Shown: positions 7,771 to 15,219, numbered from the stretch's first letter. The stretch is DNA of 64,000 bases from Flavonifractor sp. An82 (GCF_002159265.1 NZ_NFHG01000002.1:186001-250000), one strand, 5' to 3'. Numbers and translations: made by a program. Notes: a model not told the origin generated them from the sequence alone.

Positions 7771-8616
7771 ATGGAGAAGTACAAAATCGAGAAGGACTCC
7801 GTGCAGGAGACGCTCATCATCCCGCTGTATGGCCGGTGGATCTTCTCGCGGCGGTTCCCCGGACTGTATCAGGATGCCGCGGCGGCCATACTGATGGAGA
7901 AGGTGGACTACGACTTCTCCCCTTTGGAGCGGCGGGCAAACGGTCTGATGCAGACCTTCGGCGCGCTGGAGGTCGCCATGCGCCAGAATGACCTCGCCTG
8001 GGAGGTGCGGGACTATCTGAATGCCCATCCCAGAGCGGCCGTCATCAATCTGGGCTGCGGTCTGGACAACACCGGGCGGGCCTGTGACAACGGCCGGTGC
8101 AGCATCTGGAATATCGACCTGCCGGATGTGATTGAACTGCGGGATCGCCTGCTTCCGCCCGGAGAGCGGGAGAAAAACCTGACCTTTGATCTGAAAGACC
8201 CGCGCTGGATGGATGCCGTCCGCAATGATCTTGATGATGGGGTGGTGCTGTTTGCCGCCGGAGTCTTCTATTACTTCACGACAGAAGAGGTGAAAGCTCT
8301 GGTCACAGGCATCGCAAAACGCTTCCCAGGAGGGCGGCTGGTCTTTGACGCGGCCGGGCAAACGGCTGTCCGGCTGATGCTGAAAACCTGGGTGAAGCAG
8401 GCGGGCATCCGGGATGTGGGGGCCTATTTCTCCGTCAAGGACGCCAAGGGGGAGCTGGAGCCCTGGTCGCCGCTGTTTTCTGTTTCCAGCCGGGGCTATA
8501 TGCTGGGCTATCAATCGCTTCATGATCCGGCGGTTCGCCCCGTCCACCGGCTGCTGGCGAAGCTGGCCGACGGACCGATGCGCCTCCAGATCGTCCGGAT
8601 TGACTTTGCAGAATGA
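7771..8616 (+). CDS. Class I SAM methyltransferase, leucine carboxyl methyltransferase/TcmP-like
   Basis: This 281-residue protein has the SAM-binding motif I INLGCGLDNTG near residues 90-100, then RCSIWNIDLPDVIELRDRL, which is typical of the LCM/PPM1/TcmP O-methyltransferase group. ATG 7771 follows GAGGAGGG. The protein at 11056 is a clear paralog (shared LGCGL, CDNGR, DLP-V and LLP-ERE blocks). It is the first gene behind the operator-bearing promoter at 7707. The acceptor substrate is unknown; relatives methylate carboxyl or hydroxyl groups. No polyketide or peptide synthase is nearby, so a role in modifying an imported or exported small molecule is only inferred. Confidence 0.8.
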   Translation: MEKYKIEKDSVQETLIIPLYGRWIFSRRFPGLYQDAAAAILMEKVDYDFSPLERRANGLMQTFGALEVAMRQNDLAWEVRDYLNAHPRAAVINLGCGLDNTGRACDNGRCSIWNIDLPDVIELRDRLLPPGEREKNLTFDLKDPRWMDAVRNDLDDGVVLFAAGVFYYFTTEEVKALVTGIAKRFPGGRLVFDAAGQTAVRLMLKTWVKQAGIRDVGAYFSVKDAKGELEPWSPLFSVSSRGYMLGYQSLHDPAVRPVHRLLAKLADGPMRLQIVRIDFAE

Positions 8617-8677
8617 TGATACCTAACCGATTTTTTCCACCCAGAATACGAGCAGATGATCGTGATAGGGGATGTGT

Positions 8678-9193
8678 ATGAACTGGACGCGCACCGTTTT
8701 GGACGGGTTCGCTATGGCGGCCTACTTTAACCTGTTTGCCGGACTGGTGGCGCTGTATAAGCCTCGGCTGATGTTCCCCGGTTATCCGCCCGCCATCATC
8801 AAGGCGGCAAAAGATCCGCCCACCAGTGCGGAAAACCGCTTTTACTGGATTTGGATCTGTTTTGGGGAGCTGCTGCCCCTTCTGCTTTATGGCGCGGTCA
8901 GTACCATGGAGGGTGGGACAACAGGGTTCTGGCCTCTGGCTCTGACCGGGTATATCCAGTGGATGATGGTCAATTTCTGCGACCTGTTCTTTCTGGATTT
9001 TTGGCTGGTTCAGAGGAAGGCGAAAAGACGGTTTATCATTCCGGGGACCGAAGGGCACCCCGGCTACAGGTTCAACGCCTGGATGAAGGACTACGCTCTG
9101 CCGGAGCACCTGCTCCAGTGGCCGTTTTTGATGTGTCCCATCCTGGCGGCAGCCCAGGCAGGGCTGGGGCTGCTCATCGATATATTTTGGTGA
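8678..9193 (+). CDS. Small polytopic membrane protein, unrecognised
   Basis: This 171-residue protein has about four hydrophobic segments (near residues 10-28, 63-80, 86-112 and 147-168). I do not recognise the family. The ATG at 8678 is preferred over 8672 because AGGGG lies 6 bases upstream. It follows the methyltransferase gene by 61 bases on the same strand and is probably co-transcribed from 7707. A Lys/Arg-rich loop (QRKAKRR) follows the third segment. Its function is unknown; its place among methyltransferases suggests a membrane partner. Confidence 0.6.
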   Translation: MNWTRTVLDGFAMAAYFNLFAGLVALYKPRLMFPGYPPAIIKAAKDPPTSAENRFYWIWICFGELLPLLLYGAVSTMEGGTTGFWPLALTGYIQWMMVNFCDLFFLDFWLVQRKAKRRFIIPGTEGHPGYRFNAWMKDYALPEHLLQWPFLMCPILAAAQAGLGLLIDIFW

Positions 9194-9463
9194 ACGGTAA
9201 GAAAACAAGATGTGCCGCATGACTGCTCCTTTTCAAATCATCAGTCCGGCAGTCAAGATGATGGGGTACAAAAATTGTTTCCCATACCCCCAGAGGGGCC
9301 GCTGGAGGAAGGGAAAAAAGATGAATGAAGAGTGTGGCTTTCAGCGGCATTCGATGACATGATTCCGAAGATATCAGTGAAAAAGCGCTCCAATGTGGGG
9401 CCCGCACTGTTTGGTACCAGCTCTGCCCTCATGATGACGCTGGATGTGGCGCTGGGTGCTTGA
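9194..9463 (+). other. Non-coding stretch with a possible decayed gene fragment
   Basis: No complete gene is visible. A short frame ends with GPALFGTSSALMMTLDVALG and a stop at 9461-9463, immediately followed by the GTG start of the next gene. It has no convincing start, so it looks like the tail of a lost membrane protein. No promoter consensus was found. Confidence 0.3.
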
Positions 9464-10174
9464 GTGAGTGAAGGTGAAAAAAAGGGACAAGAAGAGCGGA
9501 TTCAAAACGCCTACCGGGGATTGGGAGGCAAACGGACATTTTATGATGGCATGATCACCTGTTCCACCCTGTCAGGCCGGGCGGTATGCCGCCTGGTATG
9601 GGGAATGGGCCGGGCGGAAACCCGGGACTACCTTTGCGCCGCCCTTGCCGGGATACCGGAGGGGTTTTCCGGGAGTCTGCTGGAAGTCCCCGTGGGTACC
9701 GGTATCCTGACCATGCCCCTCTACCGGGAAATGCCGGAGGCGGAGATCACCTGCCTGGATTACTCGCTGGAGATGCTGGAACGGGCAAAATGCCGGGGTG
9801 AGGGACTTTCCCATGTGCGTTTTCAGCAGGGGGATGTTGGGGGGCTGCCTTTTGGGGACGGCAGTTTCGACATCGTACTCTCACTCAACGGCTTTCATGC
9901 GTTTCCGGACAAGGAGGCCGCCTGGCGGGAGATCTTTCGTGTACTGCGGCCCGGCGGAGTTTTCTGCGGCTGCTTCTATGTGCGGGGACAAAACCGCCGC
10001 ACGGACTGGCTAATCCGCAGGCTGTATGTGCCAAAGGGCTGGTTCACCCCGCCCTTTGAGACGGCGGAGAGCCTGCGGCATCGTCTGGAGGAAACATTCG
10101 GGCCGACAAAGGTCCGCACCGTTCAGAGCATAGCCTCTTTTGTCTGCCGGAAGGCGAAGGAGAAACACCCGTAA
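9464..10174 (+). CDS. Class I SAM-dependent methyltransferase (Methyltransf_11 type)
   Basis: This 236-residue protein has motif I LLEVPVGTGILT near residues 72-83 (Pro-Val replaces the usual Gly-Cys), the acidic motif CLDYSLEML near 95, GDVGGLPFGDGSFDIVL near 122 and LRPGGVFCG near 161. These are the standard blocks of ubiquinone-biosynthesis-like methyltransferases. The likely start is GTG at 9464, directly after the stop of the upstream fragment; no good ribosome-binding site is seen, so coupling or a different start is possible. Four methyltransferases lie within 4.1 kb here. The substrate is unknown. Confidence 0.75.
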   Translation: MSEGEKKGQEERIQNAYRGLGGKRTFYDGMITCSTLSGRAVCRLVWGMGRAETRDYLCAALAGIPEGFSGSLLEVPVGTGILTMPLYREMPEAEITCLDYSLEMLERAKCRGEGLSHVRFQQGDVGGLPFGDGSFDIVLSLNGFHAFPDKEAAWREIFRVLRPGGVFCGCFYVRGQNRRTDWLIRRLYVPKGWFTPPFETAESLRHRLEETFGPTKVRTVQSIASFVCRKAKEKHP

Positions 10175-10215
10175 ACGAATTGTACACAAATATTGAACAA
10201 CAGGAGGAAAATCAA

Positions 10216-11031
10216 ATGCAGCAAAAGCGTAATCAACAAGCAGAAATTCGTCTCGGCAGTCACGGCGAAGACTACGGGAGCTGGATGTCCAATCCCGTGT
10301 TCTATATTATCGGCGGCATTACGGCTCTGGCCGTGGTTTTGGCCATACTCTCCTTTTCGGTGTTCCACATCACAGCTCTCGGCGTTCTGCTCTCAGTTGT
10401 TACGGCGGCGCTGGCAGCCCTGCTGGTCTGGATCACATGGATCAGGCGCCAGTATGCCTTTGGCGGCGGCGGGATCATGGAACAGGTTCACCGGGTCGTT
10501 CTCTCTCATCTGGACTATGACGGCCAGGGCAGTCTCTTGGAAGTCGGCTGCGGCTCCGGAGCCCTGTCGATTCGTGCGGCCCTGACCTGGCCGGAGTCAA
10601 AGGTCACTGGCATGGACTACTGGGGAGCTGTTTACAATTACAGCAAGGCCCTCTGTGAGAAAAACGCCGCAAGTGAAGGCGTGACCTCCCGGTGTGTGTT
10701 CCGGCATGGTGACGCCAATCATCTGGATTTCCCCGATGAGAGTTTTGACGCGGTCATCAGCAACTATGTCTACCACAATGTCATGGGAGCCGATATGCAC
10801 AAACTGTTGCTGGAGAGCCTGCGGGTGCTGAAAAAAGGCGGCGTCTTTGCTCTGAATGATGACATGAAGCCCAAGCTGTACGGCGATATGGATGTCTTTG
10901 CCCAAAAACTGCGGGAGATGGGCTATCAGGACGTCCGGCTCATTGATACCGCAGAAGAAGCCTTCGGCTCCCACCGCCGGGCTGCCATGATGATGCTGGG
11001 CTCTTCCCGGCTGCTTGTGGGCAGAAAGTAA
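10216..11031 (+). CDS. Membrane-anchored class I SAM-dependent methyltransferase
   Basis: This 271-residue protein has two N-terminal transmembrane segments (about residues 27-50 and 52-76), then a soluble methyltransferase domain. That domain carries LLEVGCGSGALSIR near 107-120, GMDYWG, the post-motif GDANHLDFPDESFDAVISN and VLKKGGVFAL. The ATG at 10216 follows CAGGAGG; an upstream in-frame ATG at 10180 lacks one. The membrane anchor implies a lipophilic or membrane-delivered substrate, or association with the transporters of the island. It is followed closely by another methyltransferase gene. Confidence 0.8.
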   Translation: MQQKRNQQAEIRLGSHGEDYGSWMSNPVFYIIGGITALAVVLAILSFSVFHITALGVLLSVVTAALAALLVWITWIRRQYAFGGGGIMEQVHRVVLSHLDYDGQGSLLEVGCGSGALSIRAALTWPESKVTGMDYWGAVYNYSKALCEKNAASEGVTSRCVFRHGDANHLDFPDESFDAVISNYVYHNVMGADMHKLLLESLRVLKKGGVFALNDDMKPKLYGDMDVFAQKLREMGYQDVRLIDTAEEAFGSHRRAAMMMLGSSRLLVGRK

Positions 11032-11055
11032 TTCGTCCAAATAGGAGGGTTGATC

Positions 11056-11862
11056 ATGTCCAAGTTGGGTGTTGTAGAGGACACGCTGTTTGTCCCCATG
11101 CTGGGCAGGATCTATGCCAGCGAGTACTGCCCGCAGATCCTGTACGATCCAAAGGCGCTGGAACTGAAAAAGAAACTGCCTTCCAGCCTGCCGGAGCAGG
11201 ACGGACAGAGCCAGTATACTCTGCTGGCCTCCGCCGCCCGGTCCGCCAATATGGATCGGTACATCCGGGCGTTTCTGGAGCACAGGTCGAACGGCGTGGT
11301 CGTTCAGCTCGGCTGCGGTCTGGAGACGACATATTCCCGCTGCGACAACGGAAGGTCGCGCTGGTATGCCGTGGATTTGCCCCATGTGGTGGAGTACCGG
11401 CGAGAGCTGCTGCCGGAGCCGGAGCGGGAGACCTATCTTGCCGGAGATGCCTTTGCTGAGGACTGGATCAGGCAGATCCGTGCCGATGTGCCGGATGCTC
11501 CTATTCTGGTCACCGCCGGAGGCCTGTTCCACTATTTTGAGGAAAGCAAGGTTGTGGGCCTCCTGCGGATGCTCACGGGGTTTGGAGAGATTGAAATCGT
11601 CTTTGACTCCGTGAGTAAAAGCGGTATGGCCATGATGCGAAAAAAGTACATGAAGCAAGTGGGCCACGGGGATGCGCAGATGTTCTTCTATGTGGATTCC
11701 GCATCGGTGCTGGCCGGAAAAATCGGCAGCGGGGTCAGGGTGCTGGCTGAGGAGCCTTATTACCGCCATATCCCCCGAACCGGATTGAAGCTGTCCACTA
11801 AGGTCAGCATGGCGGTTTCAGACCGGTTCGGTATGGTGAAGATGGTACAGTTGAAGTTATAG
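11056..11862 (+). CDS. Class I SAM methyltransferase, leucine carboxyl methyltransferase/TcmP-like
   Basis: This 268-residue protein is a paralog of the one at 7771. Motif I VVVQLGCGLETT is near residues 81-92, then CDNGRSRWYAVDLPHVVEY and RELLPEPERETYL. The ATG at 11056 lies 8 bases after AGGAGGG; an in-frame TTG at 11050 is too close. It ends 33 bases before the AraC-type regulator. Two LCM-like enzymes in one locus could act on two positions of the same molecule, which is inference. Confidence 0.8.
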   Translation: MSKLGVVEDTLFVPMLGRIYASEYCPQILYDPKALELKKKLPSSLPEQDGQSQYTLLASAARSANMDRYIRAFLEHRSNGVVVQLGCGLETTYSRCDNGRSRWYAVDLPHVVEYRRELLPEPERETYLAGDAFAEDWIRQIRADVPDAPILVTAGGLFHYFEESKVVGLLRMLTGFGEIEIVFDSVSKSGMAMMRKKYMKQVGHGDAQMFFYVDSASVLAGKIGSGVRVLAEEPYYRHIPRTGLKLSTKVSMAVSDRFGMVKMVQLKL

Positions 11863-11895
11863 AAATTTTTATGTGAAAAGAGGTGAAATCTCCCC

Positions 11896-12882
11896 ATGAT
11901 CTATGATAATTGTTACCTCAATCAACTCTATAATGATTTGCTTTCCAATTCTCCACAAACTATTGCTTTGGATATCCCCAATGAATTAGGGAGCGGACGT
12001 ATTACTCAAACAAAAATTAAGCATGGGGTGATTCTTTCTGATTGGGAATTAAACTACCGCTCTGATATGAATGTGCAGGGATGTGTCAGCAAGGAGTATA
12101 TGCAAATTATTTTCTGCCTGAATGACGGAATTTCCTGGGGCATCATGGATGAACGGCGTTCTGTCTCTATTCAAAAGAATGAGTCCTGTATTTATGCTGG
12201 GCACGGGGGTACAGAATACATTTGCTACAAAAAAGACAGCAATTTCTTATTCAAGAGCATAAAAATCCCTGTTTCCTATTTTTCTCGCCTTCTTGCAGAT
12301 TACTTTGACGGGCAGGAAGTAACTGCTTATGAAAAGAAACTTCTTAACGGGATTTCTAAAGTCCCGGTAACACCCGTTATGGAGCAAATTTTAGCGGAGA
12401 CAAGCCGGTTCACACAGTATCGCGGCGGTCTTGGCTATTTATATTTAGATGGCAAGCTGCTGGAACTGCTTTCTATTTATTTAAGCGAAGTGCTTGAATT
12501 GGACATCCTGATGGGCAACGATATTTCGATGTCTCGGACTGAGAGGACCGCCATTATGGAAGCCAAGAGAATTATAGACGGTCAGCTTGCATTTGCTCCT
12601 TCGTGTGAGGAATTATCTCGTATGGTACACTTGAGCATGACGAAGTTGACACGCGGGTTCTCATCATTCTACGGTATGCCGATCCATCAATATATTATAG
12701 AGCAGCGTTTGGCACAGGCGGCACAGTTGCTTTTGGAAGGCAACTGGAATGTAAGTGAGGTTGCTACGATAGTCGGATATGGGAAAGCCAGTAATTTTGC
12801 AGCCGCCTTCAAAAAGAGATATGGAGTGGCGCCAAAAAATTACCGAGAAAGCCGGTTCGATAGCACAAAAAAAGAAGCCTGA
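11896..12882 (+). CDS. AraC family transcriptional regulator
   Basis: This 328-residue regulator has a C-terminal AraC/XylS double helix-turn-helix in about residues 225-322, with SCEELSRMVHLSMTKLTRGF and VATIVGYGKASNFAAAFKKR. The N-terminal sensing domain is less conserved. The gene is visibly richer in A+T than all its neighbours (many AAA, TTT and ATT codons), which suggests separate acquisition. AraC regulators of the YbtA type accompany YbtPQ-like transporters in enterobacterial siderophore loci, so a transporter or metallophore role fits but is unproven. ATG 11896 follows AGAGGTG. Confidence 0.85.
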   Translation: MIYDNCYLNQLYNDLLSNSPQTIALDIPNELGSGRITQTKIKHGVILSDWELNYRSDMNVQGCVSKEYMQIIFCLNDGISWGIMDERRSVSIQKNESCIYAGHGGTEYICYKKDSNFLFKSIKIPVSYFSRLLADYFDGQEVTAYEKKLLNGISKVPVTPVMEQILAETSRFTQYRGGLGYLYLDGKLLELLSIYLSEVLELDILMGNDISMSRTERTAIMEAKRIIDGQLAFAPSCEELSRMVHLSMTKLTRGFSSFYGMPIHQYIIEQRLAQAAQLLLEGNWNVSEVATIVGYGKASNFAAAFKKRYGVAPKNYRESRFDSTKKEA

Positions 12883-12953
12883 CTGTTTTTGGGTCAAAAC
12901 GGGTAGGTTTTGGGTTGGATTAGTCTACGATAACTGATATTCTATGTGGTGCG

Positions 12954-12969
12954 GTTAGGTAATGCTAAC
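12954..12969 (+). promoter_or_regulatory. GTTAG-N6-CTAAC element, copy 4
   Basis: GTTAGGTAATGCTAAC lies 44 bases upstream of the start of the truncated S-component gene and downstream of the AraC gene. It matches the other three copies in both half-sites, which extends the putative regulon to this gene. No clear -35/-10 pair surrounds it. Confidence 0.6.
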
Positions 12970-13012
12970 TGCACCATATTTTCATTTTCTCAGAGATAAG
13001 GAGGAGACTGGT

Positions 13013-13290
13013 ATGAGTTCCCAGAAAAAAACTTCCCGGCTTGAGGGAAAAGACTTAATCACCATCGGCATCTACACCGTTATCTATGTCGTCATTGTTA
13101 TGTTGGTGGCGATGATTGGCTTTATTCCCATTTTTATTCCGCTGATGGCGGTGCTGTGCCCTTTGATTGGCGGCATCCCTTATATGCTGTATGTTACAAA
13201 GGCTAAAAAATTCGGGATGACCGCAATCATGGGTTTCCTGATTGGCCTGATTATGGTGTTCTTCGGTAACGGCTATCTTACTTTCCTTCA
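13013..13290 (+). pseudogene. Truncated MptD/Trep_Strep-family ECF transporter S component
   Basis: The ATG at 13013 has an AAGGAGG site. The first 92 or so residues match the start of MptD-type integral membrane S components: a charged N-terminus, GKDLITIGIYTVIYVVIVML, PLIGGIPYMLYVTKAKKFGM and GFLIGLIMVFFGNGYL. The family is usually about 190 residues with five or six segments. Here homology stops near 13275, where the 3' end of an opposite-strand mobile-element gene begins; the frame then continues to 13363 in unrelated, hydrophilic sequence. The EcfA and EcfT partners that normally follow are absent. The gene is most likely a remnant cut by an insertion or deletion. Confidence 0.75.
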
Positions 13291-13958
13291 AAATTCAAAA
13301 TCGCATCTCCGTACTTGGCCAGAAGCAGAGCGCAGACAATCAGGTGGAACGCCTCATCTGTGACCAATTCGGGGGATGCGAGATCGGCAAGAGTGATATT
13401 GCGGCTGCCGGTGGAGATGGCTTTGGCCGCCTGATAAACACTGTACAGCTCCGGTTGGATGCCGGCGAGCTGGACAGATTGGAAGTCAAACCCACTGGCA
13501 TCAAACTTCCAGATCATCCTGCGCCAGATGTCCCCATACGCCGTGAGGAGAAACAGCGCGGCCAGATTACGGCCTGACATTCGATAGCAGCGCGCACGCC
13601 AGTGCTGCCAACGCTCCCGATGACTATCTCTCAGGAAAAATCCAATGGAGCAGCCATTGAAACTCCTCTCTAAGCGGGCCTGAAGCTGCACTCCCGCTTC
13701 AGGGAAGAAGCAATCCCTGACAAACTCGTTGAGGTCAATCGCACCGGCCACGATCCGTTCATCCAGACAGACACACTGCTCCAAAGGGCAGGGATGATTG
13801 CGTCTGAAGTTCATGCAGTATGGGCACTCCATGTCATCTCTGCTATATTGGAAACCGGGATAGTATCGGCCATGGCCTCTGGGCTTAAAATAGGGCGGGG
13901 TCATCATCTGCTGTTCCATCTGGCACAGCGGTGTATCCCGCATGAAGTAGCGTGTCAT
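13278..13958 (-). CDS. Mobile-element cargo protein, conserved hypothetical
   Basis: This 226-residue protein has a Cys-rich patch (MECPYCMNFRRNHPCPLEQC, about residues 43-62) that may bind metal. The rest is soluble and mixed. I recognise the style as a hypothetical carried by conjugative elements of gut Firmicutes, with no assigned function. The ATG at 13958 follows AAAGGAG at a rather long spacing. Its stop lies at the junction with the truncated S-component gene, so the last residues may be supplied by the junction. It forms a unit with 14030-14704, though a terminator lies between them. Confidence 0.6.
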   Translation of the reverse strand: MTRYFMRDTPLCQMEQQMMTPPYFKPRGHGRYYPGFQYSRDDMECPYCMNFRRNHPCPLEQCVCLDERIVAGAIDLNEFVRDCFFPEAGVQLQARLERSFNGCSIGFFLRDSHRERWQHWRARCYRMSGRNLAALFLLTAYGDIWRRMIWKFDASGFDFQSVQLAGIQPELYSVYQAAKAISTGSRNITLADLASPELVTDEAFHLIVCALLLAKYGDAILNFEGK

Positions 13959-13989
13959 TAGTGGTGTGCTCCTTTCAGTAAAGCAAAAA

Positions 13990-14023
13990 AGCGCCGGAGT
14001 CTTATTTCTAAAACTCCGGCGCT
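13990..14023 (-). terminator. Intrinsic terminator after the 14030-14704 gene
   Basis: Perfect 11-base arms (AGCGCCGGAGT and ACTCCGGCGCT) with a 12-base loop are followed on the minus strand by six T residues. Confidence 0.85.
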
Positions 14024-14029
14024 TGAATA

Positions 14030-14704
14030 TTACATGATCGGTTCTTGGTTATAGGGTTCCATGAGGTGCTGCTCCTGCTCCCTTATGCGATCCAGAGCAT
14101 CGGGAGCTGCAATGGCAATCTGCTCCTGAATGCCCCGGATGCACTTTTCCTGCTCGGCAGTCAAATCAAAACCAGCGTCTAAGGTGTCAGAGCAGCACCG
14201 GTAGATTTCGATAAGCTGTTCCTGATTGAAGATTTGCTGTTTGGAAATGAGGCCGGCGCGGATGGCGAAGTCCTGCTTGGCACCTACATAGTTTTCCTGA
14301 AAGTAATTGCCCTGATTGAGACCTGTGCGGTCGAAGCTCCAGTCCCATGTGACGAATTGGACGCCAAGCCGGGTGGGATGGGCAGCCAGCACGGCTCCAT
14401 TGAAGTCAGCCAGCAGGCGGTAGTCACCAGTCAGGCTTTGGGCTTGCAGGGGCGGAGCCTGTTCAAGCAGCGTCATGTACTCCCGCACGGTGCAGGCCAG
14501 ATCGGTGGCTCGCTCACAGGCCCGTTCCCGTTCCGGCATCGCTACATCCTCCTGCCAGTAGCGAACGCCTCCGTCCGCTGTGATCCGGCAGAGAGGGAGA
14601 CCATCCCACTCCACAGGAAGCAATTCATCCTGTTCCGGCTGCGGAGTGAATCCCTCGCGGTGGAGAGCGGTGCGAAGCTCCTGAAAAAACTGTTCTCGGT
14701 TCAT
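14030..14704 (-). CDS. Mobile-element cargo protein, conserved hypothetical
   Basis: This 224-residue soluble, acidic protein starts at ATG 14704 after AGGAGG. It has no signal peptide or transmembrane segment and no catalytic motif I can name. The style (MNREQFFQELRTAL at the start, Gln/Glu-rich C-terminus) is that of hypothetical proteins encoded on integrative conjugative elements of Clostridia. Together with 13278-13958 it marks mobile-element DNA inserted between the methyltransferase/ABC island and the tRNA cluster. No integrase or relaxase gene is present in the window. Confidence 0.55.
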   Translation of the reverse strand: MNREQFFQELRTALHREGFTPQPEQDELLPVEWDGLPLCRITADGGVRYWQEDVAMPERERACERATDLACTVREYMTLLEQAPPLQAQSLTGDYRLLADFNGAVLAAHPTRLGVQFVTWDWSFDRTGLNQGNYFQENYVGAKQDFAIRAGLISKQQIFNQEQLIEIYRCCSDTLDAGFDLTAEQEKCIRGIQEQIAIAAPDALDRIREQEQHLMEPYNQEPIM

Positions 14705-14724
14705 TTACTACCTCCTGACATTCA

Positions 14725-14870
14725 GTGCCCTTTTTGAATTTGTCTGAAAACAAAAAGGGCGCCAATTCGATGGCCCGTCGTGACCAACAAATTGACGCCT
14801 CAAATTTTGTGTATTCTATTGATAGAAAAATAGCGCCCTTTTTGAAAATAACCGCTTCAAAAAGGGCGCC
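14725..14870. repeat. Nested inverted repeats built from GCCCTTTTTG/CAAAAAGGGC
   Basis: Hairpin 1 pairs GCCCTTTTTG (14727-14736) with CAAAAAGGGC (14751-14760). Hairpin 2 pairs 14 perfect bases (GCGCCCTTTTTGAA, 14833-14846, with 14856-14869) around a 9-base loop. Between them GGCGCCAATT (14758-14767) pairs with AATTGACGCC (14790-14799) with one mismatch. Together they form a compact 146-bp palindromic unit without a gene, directly upstream of the mobile-element gene at 14704. Confidence 0.75.
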
Positions 14871-15043
14871 ACATGGTTTCGGATTTGCCAATCACCGAAA
14901 AAAGGGGGTTCGAATCCCACCAGTTAGGGGGAAACAGTGGTTGGCATCTATGGATTCATTCGTAAATTTCTGAGCGAAAAAAGCCCGGAAACGGTAGATG
15001 CCACTGGCTTTTCGCCAGTGGCATCTATACCGTTTTGATTTTA
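14871..15043. other. Intergenic stretch with a tRNA T-arm-like fragment
   Basis: At about 14905-14925 the sequence GGGGGTTCGAATCCCACC resembles the T-arm of a tRNA, but no acceptor, D-arm or anticodon arm surrounds it. Such fragments are typical left-overs of integration into tRNA 3' ends. The terminator of the tRNA cluster lies at 14992-15032. Nothing else is recognised here. Confidence 0.4.
14992..15032 (-). terminator. Terminator of the tRNA cluster
   Basis: A long stem (CGGTAGATGCCACTGGC at 14992-15008 against 15014-15032, with two unpaired bases) and a 5-base loop lie 12 bases beyond the tRNA-Lys gene in the direction of transcription. Confidence 0.7.
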
Positions 15044-15119
15044 TGGTGACCCGTCGGGGATTCGAACCCCGGACCCACTGCTTAAAAGGCAGTTGCTCTG
15101 CCGACTGAGCTAACGAGTC
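15044..15119 (-). tRNA. tRNA-Lys (TTT)
   Basis: A full cloverleaf of 76 bases is present: acceptor GACTCGT pairs with ACGGGTC, the anticodon loop is CTTTTAA, the T-arm is CGGGG-TTCGAAT-CCCCG, and CCA is encoded. Confidence 0.95.
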
Positions 15120-15122
15120 ATA

Positions 15123-15197
15123 TGGCTGGGATGGCTGGGCTCGAACCAGCGAATGCGGGAGTCAAAGTCCCGTGCCTTACCACTTGGCTACACCCCA
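15123..15197 (-). tRNA. tRNA-Gln (TTG)
   Basis: The cloverleaf is complete: acceptor TGGGGTG pairs with CATCCCA, the anticodon loop is CTTTGAC (TTG), the T-arm is GCTGG-TTCGAGC-CCAGC, and CCA is encoded. Confidence 0.95.
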
Positions 15198-15219
15198 ACA
15201 TAGCTGGTTAATAGCAAAG

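Noticed and set aside
2562-12969. Reading the GTTAG-N6-CTAAC copies as DtxR/IdeR iron boxes
   Set aside because: The half-sites resemble part of an IdeR box, but there the halves are separated by about one base and flanked by further TTAG/CTAA, which is not the case here.
14725-14870. CRISPR array
   Set aside because: The repeats are inverted rather than direct, irregularly spaced, and only two to three units are present. No cas gene is in the window.
14625-14891. Minus-strand 88-codon frame over the palindromic repeat
   Set aside because: It spans the inverted repeats and overlaps the start of a better-supported gene; no ribosome-binding site or homology is evident.
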